A stretch of 59,536 nucleotides of DNA from positions 1 to 59,536 of the forward strand of contig NZ_LLXU01000081.1 in assembly GCF_001431645.1 (NCBI RefSeq). Reading direction: 5' to 3'. Made by a program: the position numbers and the translations under genes. The notes beneath the pieces were generated by a model. That model was not told where the DNA came from. It saw only the letters and a program-made list of their open reading frames with translations, and ran no database searches. The stretch comes from Stenotrophomonas panacihumi (GTDB lineage Bacteria > Pseudomonadota > Gammaproteobacteria > Xanthomonadales > Xanthomonadaceae). Of the stretch, positions 8,704-21,457 are shown in pieces. The first letter of the stretch is position 1. The number at the start of each line of letters is the position of its first letter.

Positions 8704-9111
8704 TCAGCCCGCCTGCTGCGCCCCGCGCATCCGCGCGGCCAGCTGTTCCTTGAACTGCTCGAACTCCATGCCTTCGGCCTTCGCCTCGGCGTGGGCGGCG
8801 TCCTTCAGCGCATCCGAATACGCCAGCCGCACCGGGCGGCCTTCGCGTTCGTGCAACTCGCCGGCCAGCATGATCATCGCCAGCACGTGCGCCGCGCTCG
8901 GGCTCTCGCCGGCAATGCGGCCATCCATGCCCAGCACCCATTCGCCATCGCGGCGCACGATGCCGGCCAGCAGCTTGCGCTCGCCATCGCGCAGTTCGGC
9001 GTGCGGCTCCACCGGCGTGGCCGGGGCCTGCGGGGCGGCGGCGGCGCGGTTGCGCGCGCGCTCGTCCTGGCGGCGGCGGGCATCGCGGCGCAGCTTGGAA
9101 TCGGTCGACAT
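8704..9111 (-). CDS. Hypothetical protein downstream of the MFS transporter
   Basis: A 135-residue soluble protein with no signal peptide or membrane segment. The first ~35 residues are strongly basic and low in complexity (RRDARRRQDERARNRAAAA); the rest looks like a compact domain (GERKLLAGIVRRDGEWVLGM) with a charged helical tail. A GGAG ribosome site lies within the end of the MFS gene, and the two genes are only 3 bp apart, so they form an operon. The function is unknown to me. Coding bias and tight coupling make it a real gene. Confidence 0.75.
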   Translation of the reverse strand: MSTDSKLRRDARRRQDERARNRAAAAPQAPATPVEPHAELRDGERKLLAGIVRRDGEWVLGMDGRIAGESPSAAHVLAMIMLAGELHEREGRPVRLAYSDALKDAAHAEAKAEGMEFEQFKEQLAARMRGAQQAG

Positions 9112-9114
9112 GGT

Positions 9115-10371
9115 TCAGGCTCCGGCGGCAGGCGTGGGGGAAGCGACGGGCATCCGCGACAGGCGCCGGTAGCTGCGCCGCTCCCACCGCCACAATAGCC
9201 AGCCGGCGAGGAAAAATCCCGTCGCGCCGAGGGCCAGGTGCAGCGGCGAGTCGCTCAGCAGCGGCGACACCACGCCGGCCACCATCGTGTTGATCATCAG
9301 CTGCACGAACATCTGCAGCGAGGAGGCCAGCCCGCGCTGCTGCGGCGCCAGGTCGATCACCGACAGCGCCAGGATCGGGAAGATCAGGCCCATGCCGGTG
9401 CCGCCAAGGAAGATCGGGATCACCGCCCACGGCACGCTGATCTGCGCCACCGAGAGCGTGTAGGCCAGGTTGCTCACCGCCGACAGCAGGATCAGCCAGT
9501 AACCCAGGCGCACCTGCACCTTCGGCGTGGCCTTGCCGGCCATGCGCCCGGACAGGAACGCGCCCAGGGTCAGGCCGCCGATGGTGGGGATGAACAACCA
9601 GGCGAAATCGCCCTCGCCCAGCCGCAGGTGCTGCATCACCATCACCGGCGCCGAGGCGATGTAGAGGAACACGCCGCCGAAGGTGAAACCGCCGGCGCCG
9701 GCCAGGCGCAGGAAGCGCGGCGACAGCCCGATGCGGCGGTAGTCGCGCAGCAGGCGGCCGGCGTGCAGCGGGGTGCGCGCGGCCGGCAGGTGGGTTTCGG
9801 GCAGGGCGAAGATCGTGGCGATGAGCAGCAGCGTGGCAAAGCCCACCAGGAACCAGAAGATCAGCGGCCAGCCGGCGCCGGTGGCCAGCAGCCAGCCGCC
9901 GATGATCGGGGCGATGGCCGGGGCGACGCCGAAGATCATCGAGACCTGGCTCATCAGCCGCTGCGCATCGTGGCCATGGAACAGGTCGCGGATCACCGCG
10001 CGGCCGACGATCACGCCCACGCCGGCCGACACGCCCTGCAGCGCGCGGAACAGCAGCAGCGTGGACAGGTCGCGCGACAGCGCGCAGCCGATCGAGGCGC
10101 CGATGAACAGCACCAGCCCGCCGAGGATCACCCTGCGCCGGCCCCAGGCATCGGACAGCGGGCCGTGGGCCAGGCTCATCAGGCCGTAGAACAGCAAGTA
10201 GATGCTCACCGTCTGCTGGATCGCCACCGGGTCGGCGTGCAGCCGCTGCTCCAGCTGGGTGAACGCCGGGAAGATGGTGTCGATCGAGAACGGGCCGAAC
10301 ATGGCCAGGCCCGCCAGCAGCAGGGCCATGCGGCGGGTGGAGGGCGGCGTCGGGGCGGGGGCGGTGTTCAC
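9115..10371 (-). CDS. Bcr/CflA-type MFS multidrug efflux transporter
   Basis: Proton-driven inner-membrane exporter of the major facilitator superfamily, 418 residues with about twelve hydrophobic helices. The first helix carries the Bcr/CflA hallmark [13 protein letters not shown]. The loop between helices 2 and 3 has the MFS motif ([13 protein letters not shown]), and [20 protein letters not shown] matches the helix 4-5 region of the family. I chose the GTG at 10371, preceded by AAGGA at good spacing; the frame remains open upstream but has no domain there. It is followed after 3 bp by a small hypothetical gene. The drug range cannot be read from sequence. Confidence 0.9.
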   Translation of the reverse strand: MNTAPAPTPPSTRRMALLLAGLAMFGPFSIDTIFPAFTQLEQRLHADPVAIQQTVSIYLLFYGLMSLAHGPLSDAWGRRRVILGGLVLFIGASIGCALSRDLSTLLLFRALQGVSAGVGVIVGRAVIRDLFHGHDAQRLMSQVSMIFGVAPAIAPIIGGWLLATGAGWPLIFWFLVGFATLLLIATIFALPETHLPAARTPLHAGRLLRDYRRIGLSPRFLRLAGAGGFTFGGVFLYIASAPVMVMQHLRLGEGDFAWLFIPTIGGLTLGAFLSGRMAGKATPKVQVRLGYWLILLSAVSNLAYTLSVAQISVPWAVIPIFLGGTGMGLIFPILALSVIDLAPQQRGLASSLQMFVQLMINTMVAGVVSPLLSDSPLHLALGATGFFLAGWLLWRWERRSYRRLSRMPVASPTPAAGA

Positions 10372-10615
10372 ACGAATCCTTGGCTGTGCGGGCCACCGCC
10401 GGGAAAGGCTGGCACGACCGGGCCCGGAGGGGCTCGGCAAGGCGCGGGCGGTGGAAACGGCAACGGCGGCGGCGCCAGCCCGGCGGGCCGGCGCGTCGAC
10501 GCATCCGGGAGATGCCCAGCTTACTGGATGCGCCGCGCCGGGGCACCCCGCGCCGGTTTGCGCATTCATCCGCGCGCAGGCCCCGCGGGCGCGGCGCAAC
10601 GCCCCCGCCGCCCCC

Positions 10616-10621
10616 TATAAT
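10616..10621 (+). promoter_or_regulatory. -10 element of the gcvP promoter
   Basis: A perfect TATAAT in GC-rich DNA, placed about 20 bp before the first glycine aptamer, so transcription would start near 10628. I see no clear -35 hexamer. The rest of the 568-bp gap between the MFS gene and gcvP holds the riboswitch and its leader. Confidence 0.6.
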
Positions 10622-10640
10622 GCCGGCCAACACCGCAGGC

Positions 10641-10836
10641 GGTGGGAGAAGCGGGTTCGCCCGCTGCCGAAGGCGCAATCGCCCGTAATCGCTCAGGCTC
10701 CCATACCACCCCTGCGAGGTGCGCGCGGCATGGCGCACCCCAACACTCTGGAGAGACCGGTTCGATCCGGCGCCGAAGGGGCACGAGAGGTGGAGCGATC
10801 CGCCTTTCCAAACTCTCAGGCAAAAGGACAGAGGGG
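10641..10836 (+). ncRNA. Tandem glycine riboswitch
   Basis: Two glycine aptamers lie in series in the gcvP leader. Aptamer 1 (about 10641-10711) is closed by GGTGG/CCACC and contains GCCGAAGGCGCAA and GCTCAGG. Aptamer 2 (about 10746-10836) is closed by CTCTG/CAGAG and contains GCCGAAGGGGCA and CTCTCAGGCAAAAGGACAG, the strongest consensus. A ~34-base linker joins them. Known riboswitches of this class turn on glycine cleavage genes when glycine is abundant. I see no clear intrinsic terminator between the aptamer and the gcvP start, so control may act at translation; that part is inference. Confidence 0.95.
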
Positions 10837-10939
10837 CGCGAGGAACACTTCGTGGTCGCTTGCGCCCTGCTTTCGCGGCAGATGCGCGGTCGATGCGAGG
10901 CGTCCTTCGCCGCCCCCTTCTTCCTGCCGGAACACCGCC

Positions 10940-13807
<2,868 letters not shown>

Positions 13808-13855
13808 GGATTTCTCGCTCGGTTTCTTTCTGAGAGTTTTGTGTGTGTTTTTTTT

Positions 13856-13884
13856 GGGGAGGCTTTGGCCTCCCCTCTTTTTTT
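13856..13884 (+). terminator. Intrinsic terminator of gcvP
   Basis: GGGGAGGC (13856-13863), loop TTTG, GCCTCCCC (13868-13875), then TCTTTTTTT. A textbook rho-independent terminator, 49 bp after the gcvP stop. Confidence 0.9.
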
Positions 13885-13950
13885 GAGGGCTTCTGGCTTT
13901 TGTACTGGCCTTCGATGTCGATCGGCTCGCTTTGATCGCGCGCAGCCCGC

Positions 13951-14061
13951 GGGAGCACACCCCTTTCGGGACACGCCGTGAATCCATCCATGGAGGCTCG
14001 TAGGCGACATCCATGTCGCCTACGGTCCCGAAAGGGGTGTGCCCCCACAGGCTCCATGGAT
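13951..14061. repeat. Composite palindromic intergenic repeat
   Basis: Nested perfect inverted repeats fill the gcvP-katE gap. The outer arms (13955-13971 and 14026-14042) are 17 bp each and begin GCACACCCC. An inner hairpin is GTAGGCGACAT (14000-14010), CC, ATGTCGCCTAC (14013-14023). A third pair, ATCCATGGAG (13986-13995) and CTCCATGGAT (14052-14061), straddles the outer arm. The GTAG-type stem resembles REP-like elements that I recall from xanthomonad and Stenotrophomonas intergenic regions. The 405-bp gap holds no gene. Confidence 0.75.
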
Positions 14062-14080
14062 CATGGCGACCGGATACGCA

Positions 14081-14100
14081 GGAGCGGCTTCAGCCGCGAT
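14081..14100. repeat. Short REP-like hairpin
   Basis: GGAGCGGCTTCAGCCGCGAT: stem GCGGCT/AGCCGC with a two-base loop. From memory, near-identical GGAGCGGCTTCAGCCGC units are scattered through xanthomonad genomes. It lies about 110 bp before katE. Confidence 0.6.
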
Positions 14101-14212
14101 CCGACGTCGACGTGAAGCCGGGGTGCATGCGAAGGGCTTCCTCCACACCCTTCATTAACCTACTCGCCACCAGCCTGCTTGGGCTAATCCGCTCGCCCCG
14201 CAGGAGATTTTC

Positions 14213-16327
14213 ATGGCCGCCCGCAAGCCGACCGCCAAGCCCGCCGCCGCCCCGAAGAAAGCCCCCGGCCCATCGCGCGATGCGGAGTCGCGCGGCCATG
14301 CCGACGAACTGCACCAGCAGGCCGGCGGCAGCCACCCGCCGCTGACGACCAACCAGGGCATCCCGGTCTCCGACAACCAGAATTCGCTGCGTGATACGCC
14401 GCGCGGCCCGACGCTGCTGGAGGACTTCATCCTCCGCGAGAAAATCACCCACTTCGACCATGAACGCATTCCCGAGCGCATCGTGCATGCGCGGGGCAGC
14501 GCGGCGCATGGCTACTTCGAGCTGACGAAGTCGCTTTCGCGCTACACCACCGCCAAGCTGTTCACCGAGGTCGGAAAGAAGACCCCCGTGTTCACCCGCT
14601 TCTCCACCGTGGCCGGTGGCGCGGGCTCGGTCGATACGCCGCGCGACGTGCGCGGCTTCGCGGTGAAGTTCTATACCAGCGAAGGAAATTTCGACCTGGT
14701 CGGCAACAACATCCCGGTGTTCTTCATCCAGGATGCAATGAAGTTCCCCGACCTCATCCACTCGGTGAAGATGGAACCGGACCGCGGCTTCCCGCAGGCG
14801 GCCAGCGCGCACGATACGTTCTGGGATTTCATCTCGCTCACGCCCGAGTCCATCCACATGATCATGTGGGCGATGAGCGACCGCGCGATCCCGCGCTCGC
14901 TGCGGATGATCGAGGGGTTCGGCATCCACAGCTTCCGGCTGCTCGACGCGGAGGGCAACAGCACCTTCGTCAAGTTCCATTGGCGGCCCAAGCTCGGCCT
15001 GCAATCCACGGTGTGGGACGAGGCGGTCAAGCTGGCCGGTGCCGACCCGGATTTCCATCGCCGCGATCTGTTCGAAGCCATCCAGGCCGGCGCCTTCCCC
15101 GAGTGGGAATTCGGCGTGCAGCTGTTCACCGAGGAGGACGCGGCGAAGTTCCCGTTCGACCACCTCGATTCGACCAAGCTCATTCCCGAGGAACTGGTGC
15201 CGCTGCAGATCATCGGGCGCATGGTGCTCGATCGCTGGCCGGACAACTTCTTCGCCGAGACCGAACAGGTGGCCTATTGCCCGGCCAACATCGTGCCCGG
15301 CATCGACTTCAGCAACGACCCGCTGCTGCAGGGCCGGCTGTTCTCCTATCTCGATACGCAGCTGATCCGCCTGGGTGGGCCGAACTTCCACCAGATCCCG
15401 GTCAATGCGCCGCAGTGCCCGTTCGCCAACCACCAGCGCGATGGCCACATGCAGATGCAGCGGCCCAAGGGACGCGTGGCCTACGACCCCAGTTCGCTGG
15501 AAGGCGACAGCCCGCGCGAGACATCGCGCGGCTTCCGCAGCCATGCCACGCCGGCCGACGATGGCGCCAAGGGCCGCATCCGCGCGGAAAGCTTCGCCGA
15601 CCATTACAGCCAGGCGCGGCTGTTCTATCGCAGCCAGAGCGCGCCGGAGCAGGCGCATATCGCTTCGGCCATCGTATTCGAGCTCTCCAAGGTGGAAACC
15701 GCGCCGATACGCGAACGCGTCGTCGGCCATCTGCGGCATGTCGATGCGGATCTTGCACAGCGCGTGGCCGATGGCCTTGGGATGGCCGCGTTGCCACCCG
15801 CCGCGCCCGCGCGCGTCGAGCCGATCGACATGAAGCCCTCCCCCGCCCTGCAGATCATCGGCAAGATGAAGCCCACGCTGCAGGGCCGCACCGTCGGCCT
15901 GCTGGTGCACGACGGGTCGGATGCCGGGCTGGTCAAGGCGCTGCGCAAGGCGGCCGAGGCCGACGGCGCGATGGTGAAGATCGTCGCGCCGAAGATCGGC
16001 GGCGCGAAGCTGGACGACGGCAAGCAGCTGGCCGCCGATGGCCAGCTCGCCGGCACGCCTTCCATCGTGTTCGATGCGGTGGCCGTGCTGCTCTCGCCCG
16101 ACGCCGGCAAGCAGCTGGCGAAGGATTCGGCGGCGGTGGATTTCGTCGCCAATGCCTGGGCCCACCTGAAGGCCATTGCCTGGGACGAAGGCGCGCAGCC
16201 GTTGCTCAAGGCCGGCAACGTGGGCCGCGACGCCGGCGTGGTCGAGGCGGAGGATGCGAAGGCCTTCGTCGCCGCCGCGCGCACCCGTCAGTGGGATCGC
16301 GAGAAGAAGCTGCGCATGCTGGCGTAA
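14213..16327 (+). CDS. katE: Large-subunit monofunctional catalase (HPII type)
   Basis: Heme catalase of 704 residues, which breaks hydrogen peroxide into water and oxygen in the cytoplasm. This is the clade-2 large form: a Lys/Ala/Pro-rich N-terminal extension (about 1-60), the catalase core with distal His in [13 protein letters not shown] and Asn in [12 protein letters not shown], the proximal heme Tyr in [10 protein letters not shown], and a C-terminal flavodoxin/DJ-1-like domain (about residues 560-704) ending LRMLA. E. coli KatE is about 50 residues longer. The ribosome site AGGAG lies 8 bases before the ATG. It converges with the AraC-type gene, with only 10 bp between the stops. Confidence 0.97.
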   Translation: MAARKPTAKPAAAPKKAPGPSRDAESRGHADELHQQAGGSHPPLTTNQGIPVSDNQNSLRDTPRGPTLLEDFILREKITHFDHERIPERIVHARGSAAHGYFELTKSLSRYTTAKLFTEVGKKTPVFTRFSTVAGGAGSVDTPRDVRGFAVKFYTSEGNFDLVGNNIPVFFIQDAMKFPDLIHSVKMEPDRGFPQAASAHDTFWDFISLTPESIHMIMWAMSDRAIPRSLRMIEGFGIHSFRLLDAEGNSTFVKFHWRPKLGLQSTVWDEAVKLAGADPDFHRRDLFEAIQAGAFPEWEFGVQLFTEEDAAKFPFDHLDSTKLIPEELVPLQIIGRMVLDRWPDNFFAETEQVAYCPANIVPGIDFSNDPLLQGRLFSYLDTQLIRLGGPNFHQIPVNAPQCPFANHQRDGHMQMQRPKGRVAYDPSSLEGDSPRETSRGFRSHATPADDGAKGRIRAESFADHYSQARLFYRSQSAPEQAHIASAIVFELSKVETAPIRERVVGHLRHVDADLAQRVADGLGMAALPPAAPARVEPIDMKPSPALQIIGKMKPTLQGRTVGLLVHDGSDAGLVKALRKAAEADGAMVKIVAPKIGGAKLDDGKQLAADGQLAGTPSIVFDAVAVLLSPDAGKQLAKDSAAVDFVANAWAHLKAIAWDEGAQPLLKAGNVGRDAGVVEAEDAKAFVAAARTRQWDREKKLRMLA

Positions 16328-16337
16328 GCCGCCGGGC

Positions 16338-17093
16338 TCATGCCTCGGAGGGCAGCGCGGGCTGGATCCTCCCGCGCTGCGCCACCGGCAGGCCGCGGTA
16401 TTCGCGCGGGGTCAGGCCGGTGGCGGCCTTGAACTGCCGGGTGAAGGCGCTCTGGTCGCTGAAACCGCAGGCGTGGCCGATATCGGTGATGCTCAGCTTG
16501 CGCTCGTCCAGCAGCTGCATCGCGCGATGCAGGCGCAGGCGCAGCAGCACCTGCTGCGGCGTCAGCTGGAATACACGGCGGAACGAGCGCTGCAACTTGG
16601 ACATCGAAAAGCCGGTCAGCTCCACCAGCGTCTGCAGCCGCACCGGCTGGGTGTAGTGCGCGTGCAGGTAGGCCAGCGCCAGGCGCAGCTTTTCGTACTG
16701 CTCGTCGCGCTGCGCGTCGCGCCCTTCCTGCGGGCCGAGGTCGCGCGAGATGCCGATGATGCCGCGCACCTCGCCGTCCACCCACAGCGGCCGCTTGCAG
16801 GTCAGGCACCAGCCGGTCTCGCGGTTGGCGAACAGGTGCAGTTCGAGCACGTTGTCGATGACCGCGCCGGCCAGCACCTGTTCGTCCTGGTTGGCGTAGT
16901 TGGCGCCCAGGCCGATGGGGTACACCTCGGCCACGCGCTTGCCGATCAGCTCCTGCCGCGATTTGAGCCCCAGCCGCCGCAGCATCGTCTGGTTGACGTA
17001 GGTATAGCGGCCCTCGCGATCCTTGACGAAGAACAGCACGTCCGGCACGGCGTCGAACAGGGCTTCCAGGTCGGTGGCATCGATCGCGGTCAT
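16338..17093 (-). CDS. PAS domain-AraC family transcriptional regulator
   Basis: A 251-residue regulator. The N-terminal PAS domain (about residues 5-125) starts LEALFDAVPDVLFFVKDREGRYTYVN, typical of PAS sensors. It is followed by an AraC/XylS double HTH (about 145-245) with FSMSKLQRSFRRVFQLTPQ and the signature DIGHACGFSDQSAFTRQFK...GLTPREYR. The start at 17093 is the ATG immediately before the PAS fold. The gene lies 26 bp downstream of the alkB-like gene on the same strand, so the two are probably co-transcribed. The ligand of the PAS domain and the target genes are unknown; katE on the other side is convergent, not divergent. Confidence 0.88.
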   Translation of the reverse strand: MTAIDATDLEALFDAVPDVLFFVKDREGRYTYVNQTMLRRLGLKSRQELIGKRVAEVYPIGLGANYANQDEQVLAGAVIDNVLELHLFANRETGWCLTCKRPLWVDGEVRGIIGISRDLGPQEGRDAQRDEQYEKLRLALAYLHAHYTQPVRLQTLVELTGFSMSKLQRSFRRVFQLTPQQVLLRLRLHRAMQLLDERKLSITDIGHACGFSDQSAFTRQFKAATGLTPREYRGLPVAQRGRIQPALPSEA

Positions 17094-17119
17094 GGCGCGG
17101 ATGATAAGCGCCCGGCCCC

Positions 17120-17731
17120 CTAACGCGCTGCCTGGGGGCGTGCGCGGAACACCACGCTCATCCGCGGCCCCACCGGCCGCGCGGTCTTCGGGATGCCGTG
17201 CTCGTGCGTGAGCTGGGAAGCATGGCTCATCGCCAGCAGGCTGCCCGGGGCGAGGTCCAGCCCGCAGGCGCGGCCACCGTCCTTGGCGCGCAGGTTCATG
17301 CGCCGGGTATCGCCCAGCGAGACCAGCGCGATCGGCTCGCCCGGCACCAGCGAGTGCAGCTTGTCGTTGTGCATGGCGACGCTGTCGCGGCCATCGCGGT
17401 ACAGGTTGAGGCCGGCGTGGGTATACGCGCCGGGCACCGTGGCGTTCACCTGCGCCCACATCCGCGCCAGCGGCGAGCCGGCCGGCAGCGCGGCCAGTTC
17501 GAAATGCGCCAGCAGGCGCGGCACGTCGACGATGCGCTCGTACATCGGCCGCTGCAGCGTCTGCCATTCGATGCCGTCGCGCAGCGCGGCGAACCAGTCT
17601 TCGGCCTGCGCCTGCCCCACCCATTGCGGCCAGTAGCGCACGCCGCCTTCGGCATCGGCCACGACGGTGCGGTACGGCGCGCTGTCGAACAGGTCCGCGC
17701 AGGTGCAGGCCCCGGCGCTAACGGGCATCAT
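17120..17731 (-). CDS. AlkB-like 2-oxoglutarate/Fe(II) dioxygenase
   Basis: A 203-residue member of the AlkB family, enzymes that oxidatively remove alkyl groups from DNA or RNA bases. The iron triad is visible as His121-x-Asp123 (AMHNDK) and His178 (HEHGIPKT), and the 2-oxoglutarate-binding arginines are Arg190 and Arg196 in GPRMSVVFRAR. ARAYTH-like substrate loop residues (GAYTHAGLNLYRDG) precede the triad. The start is fixed by the strong ribosome site AGGAGGAG, 7 bases before ATGATG at 17731. It is first of two genes with the PAS-AraC regulator. The close family match suggests alkylation repair; no Ada protein is nearby. Confidence 0.92.
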   Translation of the reverse strand: MMPVSAGACTCADLFDSAPYRTVVADAEGGVRYWPQWVGQAQAEDWFAALRDGIEWQTLQRPMYERIVDVPRLLAHFELAALPAGSPLARMWAQVNATVPGAYTHAGLNLYRDGRDSVAMHNDKLHSLVPGEPIALVSLGDTRRMNLRAKDGGRACGLDLAPGSLLAMSHASQLTHEHGIPKTARPVGPRMSVVFRARPQAAR

Positions 17732-17759
17732 GGCGTTCTCCTCCTGCATCAGGTGTTGC

Positions 17760-18161
17760 ATGTCCGCTTCTTCCCCTTCCCCGTACGCCGTCGGCCAGCT
17801 GTGGCGCTGCGAAGGCCGCAGCGCGGACGAACGCCCCGTGCTGCTCATCAACCGCATCGAGCAGCACCCGCTGCTGGGCGGCGAAATCCTGCACGTCACG
17901 CTGCGCGATGCACGCATCCGCCATCCCGGCGTGGCCGGCGGCGTGATGACCTCGATGGCGCACCTGCCGGTGATCGGCCAGGTGTTCGAGCGCAGCCACG
18001 CCGAACTGGTCGGCCAGGACACGCCGGACCCGGCGTACATCGCCGGCTACCAGGAATGGAAGCGCGCCTTCGATGCCGGCAATGCCGGCGCCTACGGCAT
18101 CGCCGTGTCCGAGATCCTGGCCAGCGTCGAGCGCATGCTGTCCGGCCGCAGCGCGCACTGA
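17760..18161 (+). CDS. Hypothetical protein divergent from alkB
   Basis: A 133-residue soluble protein that I cannot assign. There is no signal peptide or membrane helix; the core includes YAVGQLWRCEGRSADERPVLLI, two short beta-rich stretches and a helical end (YQEWKRAFDAGNAGAYGIAVSEIL). Its start lies 28 bp from the alkB start on the other strand, so the promoters must overlap the genes. An AGGTG site precedes the ATG. It converges with dnaE2. Confidence 0.7.
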   Translation: MSASSPSPYAVGQLWRCEGRSADERPVLLINRIEQHPLLGGEILHVTLRDARIRHPGVAGGVMTSMAHLPVIGQVFERSHAELVGQDTPDPAYIAGYQEWKRAFDAGNAGAYGIAVSEILASVERMLSGRSAH

Positions 18162-18202
18162 CGCACGGCGCGTGGCCGCCGTCGCCTCGGGCGGGCCGCC
18201 GT

Positions 18203-21200
18203 TCAATGGAAATCCCGCGAAGCCACCGGCAGCTCGCCGAGCAGGTGGCTCAGGTCGTGCAGGTCGCCGGCGATCACATGGGTGACGCCGTCCACCTGCT
18301 CCCAGCGCCCGCGCACCGCCAGCAGGCGTGATTCGAGCAGCGCGCGCCGGCGCCGCTGCGCCAGGTGCGACCAGACCACGACGTTGATCATGCCGTGCTC
18401 GTCCTCCAGCGTGACGAAGATGGTGCCCTTGGCCGTACCCGGACGCTGCCGCTGGGTCACCAGCCCGGCCACGTGCACGCCGCTGCCATGGCGACGCCCG
18501 TGCAGCTCCTGCAGGCCGAGGATGCGGCGCTGGCGCATCTGCGCGCGCAGCAGCGCCATCGGGTGCGGCCCCAGGCTCAGGCCGGTGGCGCGATAGTCGG
18601 CCAGGATGTCTTCGCCCTGCCGCGGCGCCAGCAACGCGACCTCGCTTTCTTCCGGGCTGCCGGGCAGCAGCGGGCGCCGCCGCTCGATGCCGGCCACTTC
18701 CCAGCGCGCGTGGTGCCGGTGGCCACTGAGCGAAGCCAGCGCCCCTGCCTCGGCCAGCGCCTCGCGCGCCTTGCCATCCAGACCCGCCCGCCGGCACAGG
18801 TCGGCGATGTCGGCGAACGGCCGCTGCGCGCGCGCTTCGACAATCGCCTGCGCCGCCTGTTCGGACAGCCCGCGCACCTGCCGCAGCCCCAGGCGGATCG
18901 CCGGCTGCGTGCCGGGCGTTTGCTCGTCACGCCAGGCCACGCCGCCTTCCAGCGTCTGGTCCCAGTCGCTGCGGGCCACGTCCACCGGCAGCACGTCCAC
19001 GGCGTCGCGCGCGGCGCGGCCGCGGCGGGCGTCCTGCACGATCTGGCTCGGCGAATAAAAACCCATCGGCTGCGCGTTGAGCAGGCCGCAGGCGAAGGCC
19101 GCAGGCTCGTGGCGTTTCAGCCAGCAGCTGATGTAGACCAGCTTGGCGAACGAGGCCGCGTGGCTCTGCGGGAAGCCATAGGAACCGAAGCCCTTGATCT
19201 GCTCGAAGATCTGGTCGATGAAGTGCGAGGGATAGCCCTTGCCTTCCATCAGCTCGCGGATGCGCGCGCGATGCGGCTCCATGTCGCCGCCGCGGCGCCA
19301 GGCCGCCATCGAACGGCGCAGGCCGTCGGCCTCGTCGGGCGTATAGCCGGCATGGATCACCAGTTCCATCACCTGCTCCTGGAACAGCGGCACGCCCAGC
19401 GTCGGCCCGAGGATTTCCTGCACGCCCGGCGAGGGATAGCTGATCATTTCCTTGCCCTGCCGGCGCCGCAGGTACGGGTGCACCATGTCGCCCTGGATCG
19501 GCCCGGGCCGCACGATCGCCACCTCGATCACCAGGTCGTAGAACTTCCTCGGCTGCAGCCGCGGCAGCATCGCCATCTGCGCGCGCGATTCGATCTGGAA
19601 CACGCCCACCGTATCGGCCAGGCAGATCATGTCGTAGGTGTCGGCGTCCTCGGCCGGGATCGTGGCCAGCTCGAAATCGCGGCCGCGATGCCGGCGCACC
19701 AGCTCCAGCGTCTTGCGGATGCAGGTGAGCATGCCCAGCGCCAGGCAATCGACCTTCAGCAGGCCCAGCGTTTCCAGGTCGTCCTTGTCCCACTGGATGA
19801 TGGTGCGGTCGGCCATCGCCGCGTTCTCCACCGGCACCACGGTGGAGAGCGGCGCATCGGAAATCACGAACCCGCCCACATGCTGCGAGAGGTGGCGCGG
19901 GTGGTCGCGCAGCAGCTCGGTCACCGCCAGCACGCGCGCGATGAGCGGGTTCTCCAGGTCGAAACCGGCTTCCTCCAGGCGCTGCTGCATCGGCGTGTCG
20001 CCATTGCCCCAGCCATAGCAGTCGGCCAGCAGCGCGATCTGGTCCGGCGGCAGGCCGAATGCCTTGGCCACGTCGCGCACCGCGCTCTTGCCGCGGTAGC
20101 TGATGACCGTGGCGGCCAACGCCGCGCGCGTGCGGCCGTACTTGTTGTAGACGTACTGCAGCACTTCCTCGCGGCGCTCGTGCTCGAAGTCCACGTCGAT
20201 GTCCGGCGGCTCGTCGCGCGCCTTGGACAGGAAGCGCGAGATCAGCAGGCGGTTCTCGGCCGGGTTCACCGCGGTGATGCCCAGCGCGTAGCACACCGCC
20301 GAATTGGCCGACGAACCGCGCCCCTGGCAGAGGATGTCGCGCGAACGGGCGAAGCGCACGATGTCGTGCACGGTGAGGAAGAACGCCTCGTACTTCAGCT
20401 CGGCGATCAGCGCCAGTTCCATCTCTATGTCGGCCACCACCTTGTCCGGCACGCCCCTGGGCCAGCGCGTGCGCATGCCGGCCTCGGTGAGTTCGCGCAG
20501 GTAGCTGGCCGGCGTATGGCCGGCCGGCACCAGCTCGGCCGGATAGCGGTAGTCGAGATCGCGCTTGAGGTCGAAGCCGGTGCAGCGCCGCGCCAGTTCA
20601 ACCGCCGCCTGCAGCAGCGTCGGCGGATGGATGTTGCCCAGCGCGCGACGGCTGCGCAGGTGGCGCTCGCCGTTGCGGAACAGGTGCGCGCCGCATTCGG
20701 CCAGCGGCAGGGTGTGGCGGATCGCGGTGAGGGTGTCCTGCACGATGCGGTCGCGCCGCCGCGCCATGTGCACGTCACCGCAGGCCACCGCGACCAGGTC
20801 CAGCTGCCGCGCCAAGGCCAGCAGCTGCGCCAGGCGCGCGGCATCGTCGCGTTCGCGATGCAGCTGCACCGCCAGGTGCGCGCGATCGCCGAACAGTTCG
20901 CGCAGCCACCGGCCGTGTGCGGCGTCCGGCTCGGCCGCGGGCAGCCACAAGGCGAACAGGCCGATGTCCGCCCCCGCCAGCACGTCGGCCATGTCGGCCC
21001 GCAGCAGGCGATACCGGCCCTTGGTGGCGGCGCGGCGCGCGCGGGTGATCAGTTCGCACAGCTGCGCGTAGCCGCGCGCGTTCTCCACCAGCAGTACGAC
21101 GCGCGGTCCGTCCTCCAGGGCGAACTCGCTGCCCACCACCAGCGGCAATCCGGTCGCGCGCGCCGCTTCCCAGCCACGCACGATGCCGGCCAACGAGCAT

Positions 21201-21457
21201 TCGTCGGTGATCGCCAGCGCCTCGTAGCCGCATTCGCGGGCGCGGGCGAACAGCGCTTCGGCCGAAGACGCGCCACGCAGGAACGAGAAATCCGACAGGC
21301 AGTGCAGTTCGGCATAGGCCGGCAGCCCGGCATCGCGTTCGTGGCCGACTTCGTCGTTGGCCGCCGCGCGCAGGCGCGCATCCACCGTCCACGCACGCGG
21401 CGGACGGCCGCCGGGGGTGTCGCGCTCCACGCCGTCGTGGCCGTCATCCCAGCTCAT
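18203..21457 (-). CDS. dnaE2: Error-prone DNA polymerase III alpha-like subunit, DnaE2/ImuC
   Basis: Translesion C-family polymerase of 1084 residues, the catalytic member of the ImuA-ImuB-DnaE2 mutasome. A PHP domain begins at once ([20 protein letters not shown]). The palm carries the catalytic aspartates in [16 protein letters not shown]. The fingers, the helix-hairpin-helix region and a C-terminal OB fold ([14 protein letters not shown]) follow, giving the usual ~1080 length. The ATG at 21457 overlaps the imuB stop (ATGA), so translation is coupled. It is the last gene of the SOS operon, and its expression should follow LexA2 release. Confidence 0.97.
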   Translation of the reverse strand: MSWDDGHDGVERDTPGGRPPRAWTVDARLRAAANDEVGHERDAGLPAYAELHCLSDFSFLRGASSAEALFARARECGYEALAITDECSLAGIVRGWEAARATGLPLVVGSEFALEDGPRVVLLVENARGYAQLCELITRARRAATKGRYRLLRADMADVLAGADIGLFALWLPAAEPDAAHGRWLRELFGDRAHLAVQLHRERDDAARLAQLLALARQLDLVAVACGDVHMARRRDRIVQDTLTAIRHTLPLAECGAHLFRNGERHLRSRRALGNIHPPTLLQAAVELARRCTGFDLKRDLDYRYPAELVPAGHTPASYLRELTEAGMRTRWPRGVPDKVVADIEMELALIAELKYEAFFLTVHDIVRFARSRDILCQGRGSSANSAVCYALGITAVNPAENRLLISRFLSKARDEPPDIDVDFEHERREEVLQYVYNKYGRTRAALAATVISYRGKSAVRDVAKAFGLPPDQIALLADCYGWGNGDTPMQQRLEEAGFDLENPLIARVLAVTELLRDHPRHLSQHVGGFVISDAPLSTVVPVENAAMADRTIIQWDKDDLETLGLLKVDCLALGMLTCIRKTLELVRRHRGRDFELATIPAEDADTYDMICLADTVGVFQIESRAQMAMLPRLQPRKFYDLVIEVAIVRPGPIQGDMVHPYLRRRQGKEMISYPSPGVQEILGPTLGVPLFQEQVMELVIHAGYTPDEADGLRRSMAAWRRGGDMEPHRARIRELMEGKGYPSHFIDQIFEQIKGFGSYGFPQSHAASFAKLVYISCWLKRHEPAAFACGLLNAQPMGFYSPSQIVQDARRGRAARDAVDVLPVDVARSDWDQTLEGGVAWRDEQTPGTQPAIRLGLRQVRGLSEQAAQAIVEARAQRPFADIADLCRRAGLDGKAREALAEAGALASLSGHRHHARWEVAGIERRRPLLPGSPEESEVALLAPRQGEDILADYRATGLSLGPHPMALLRAQMRQRRILGLQELHGRRHGSGVHVAGLVTQRQRPGTAKGTIFVTLEDEHGMINVVVWSHLAQRRRRALLESRLLAVRGRWEQVDGVTHVIAGDLHDLSHLLGELPVASRDFH

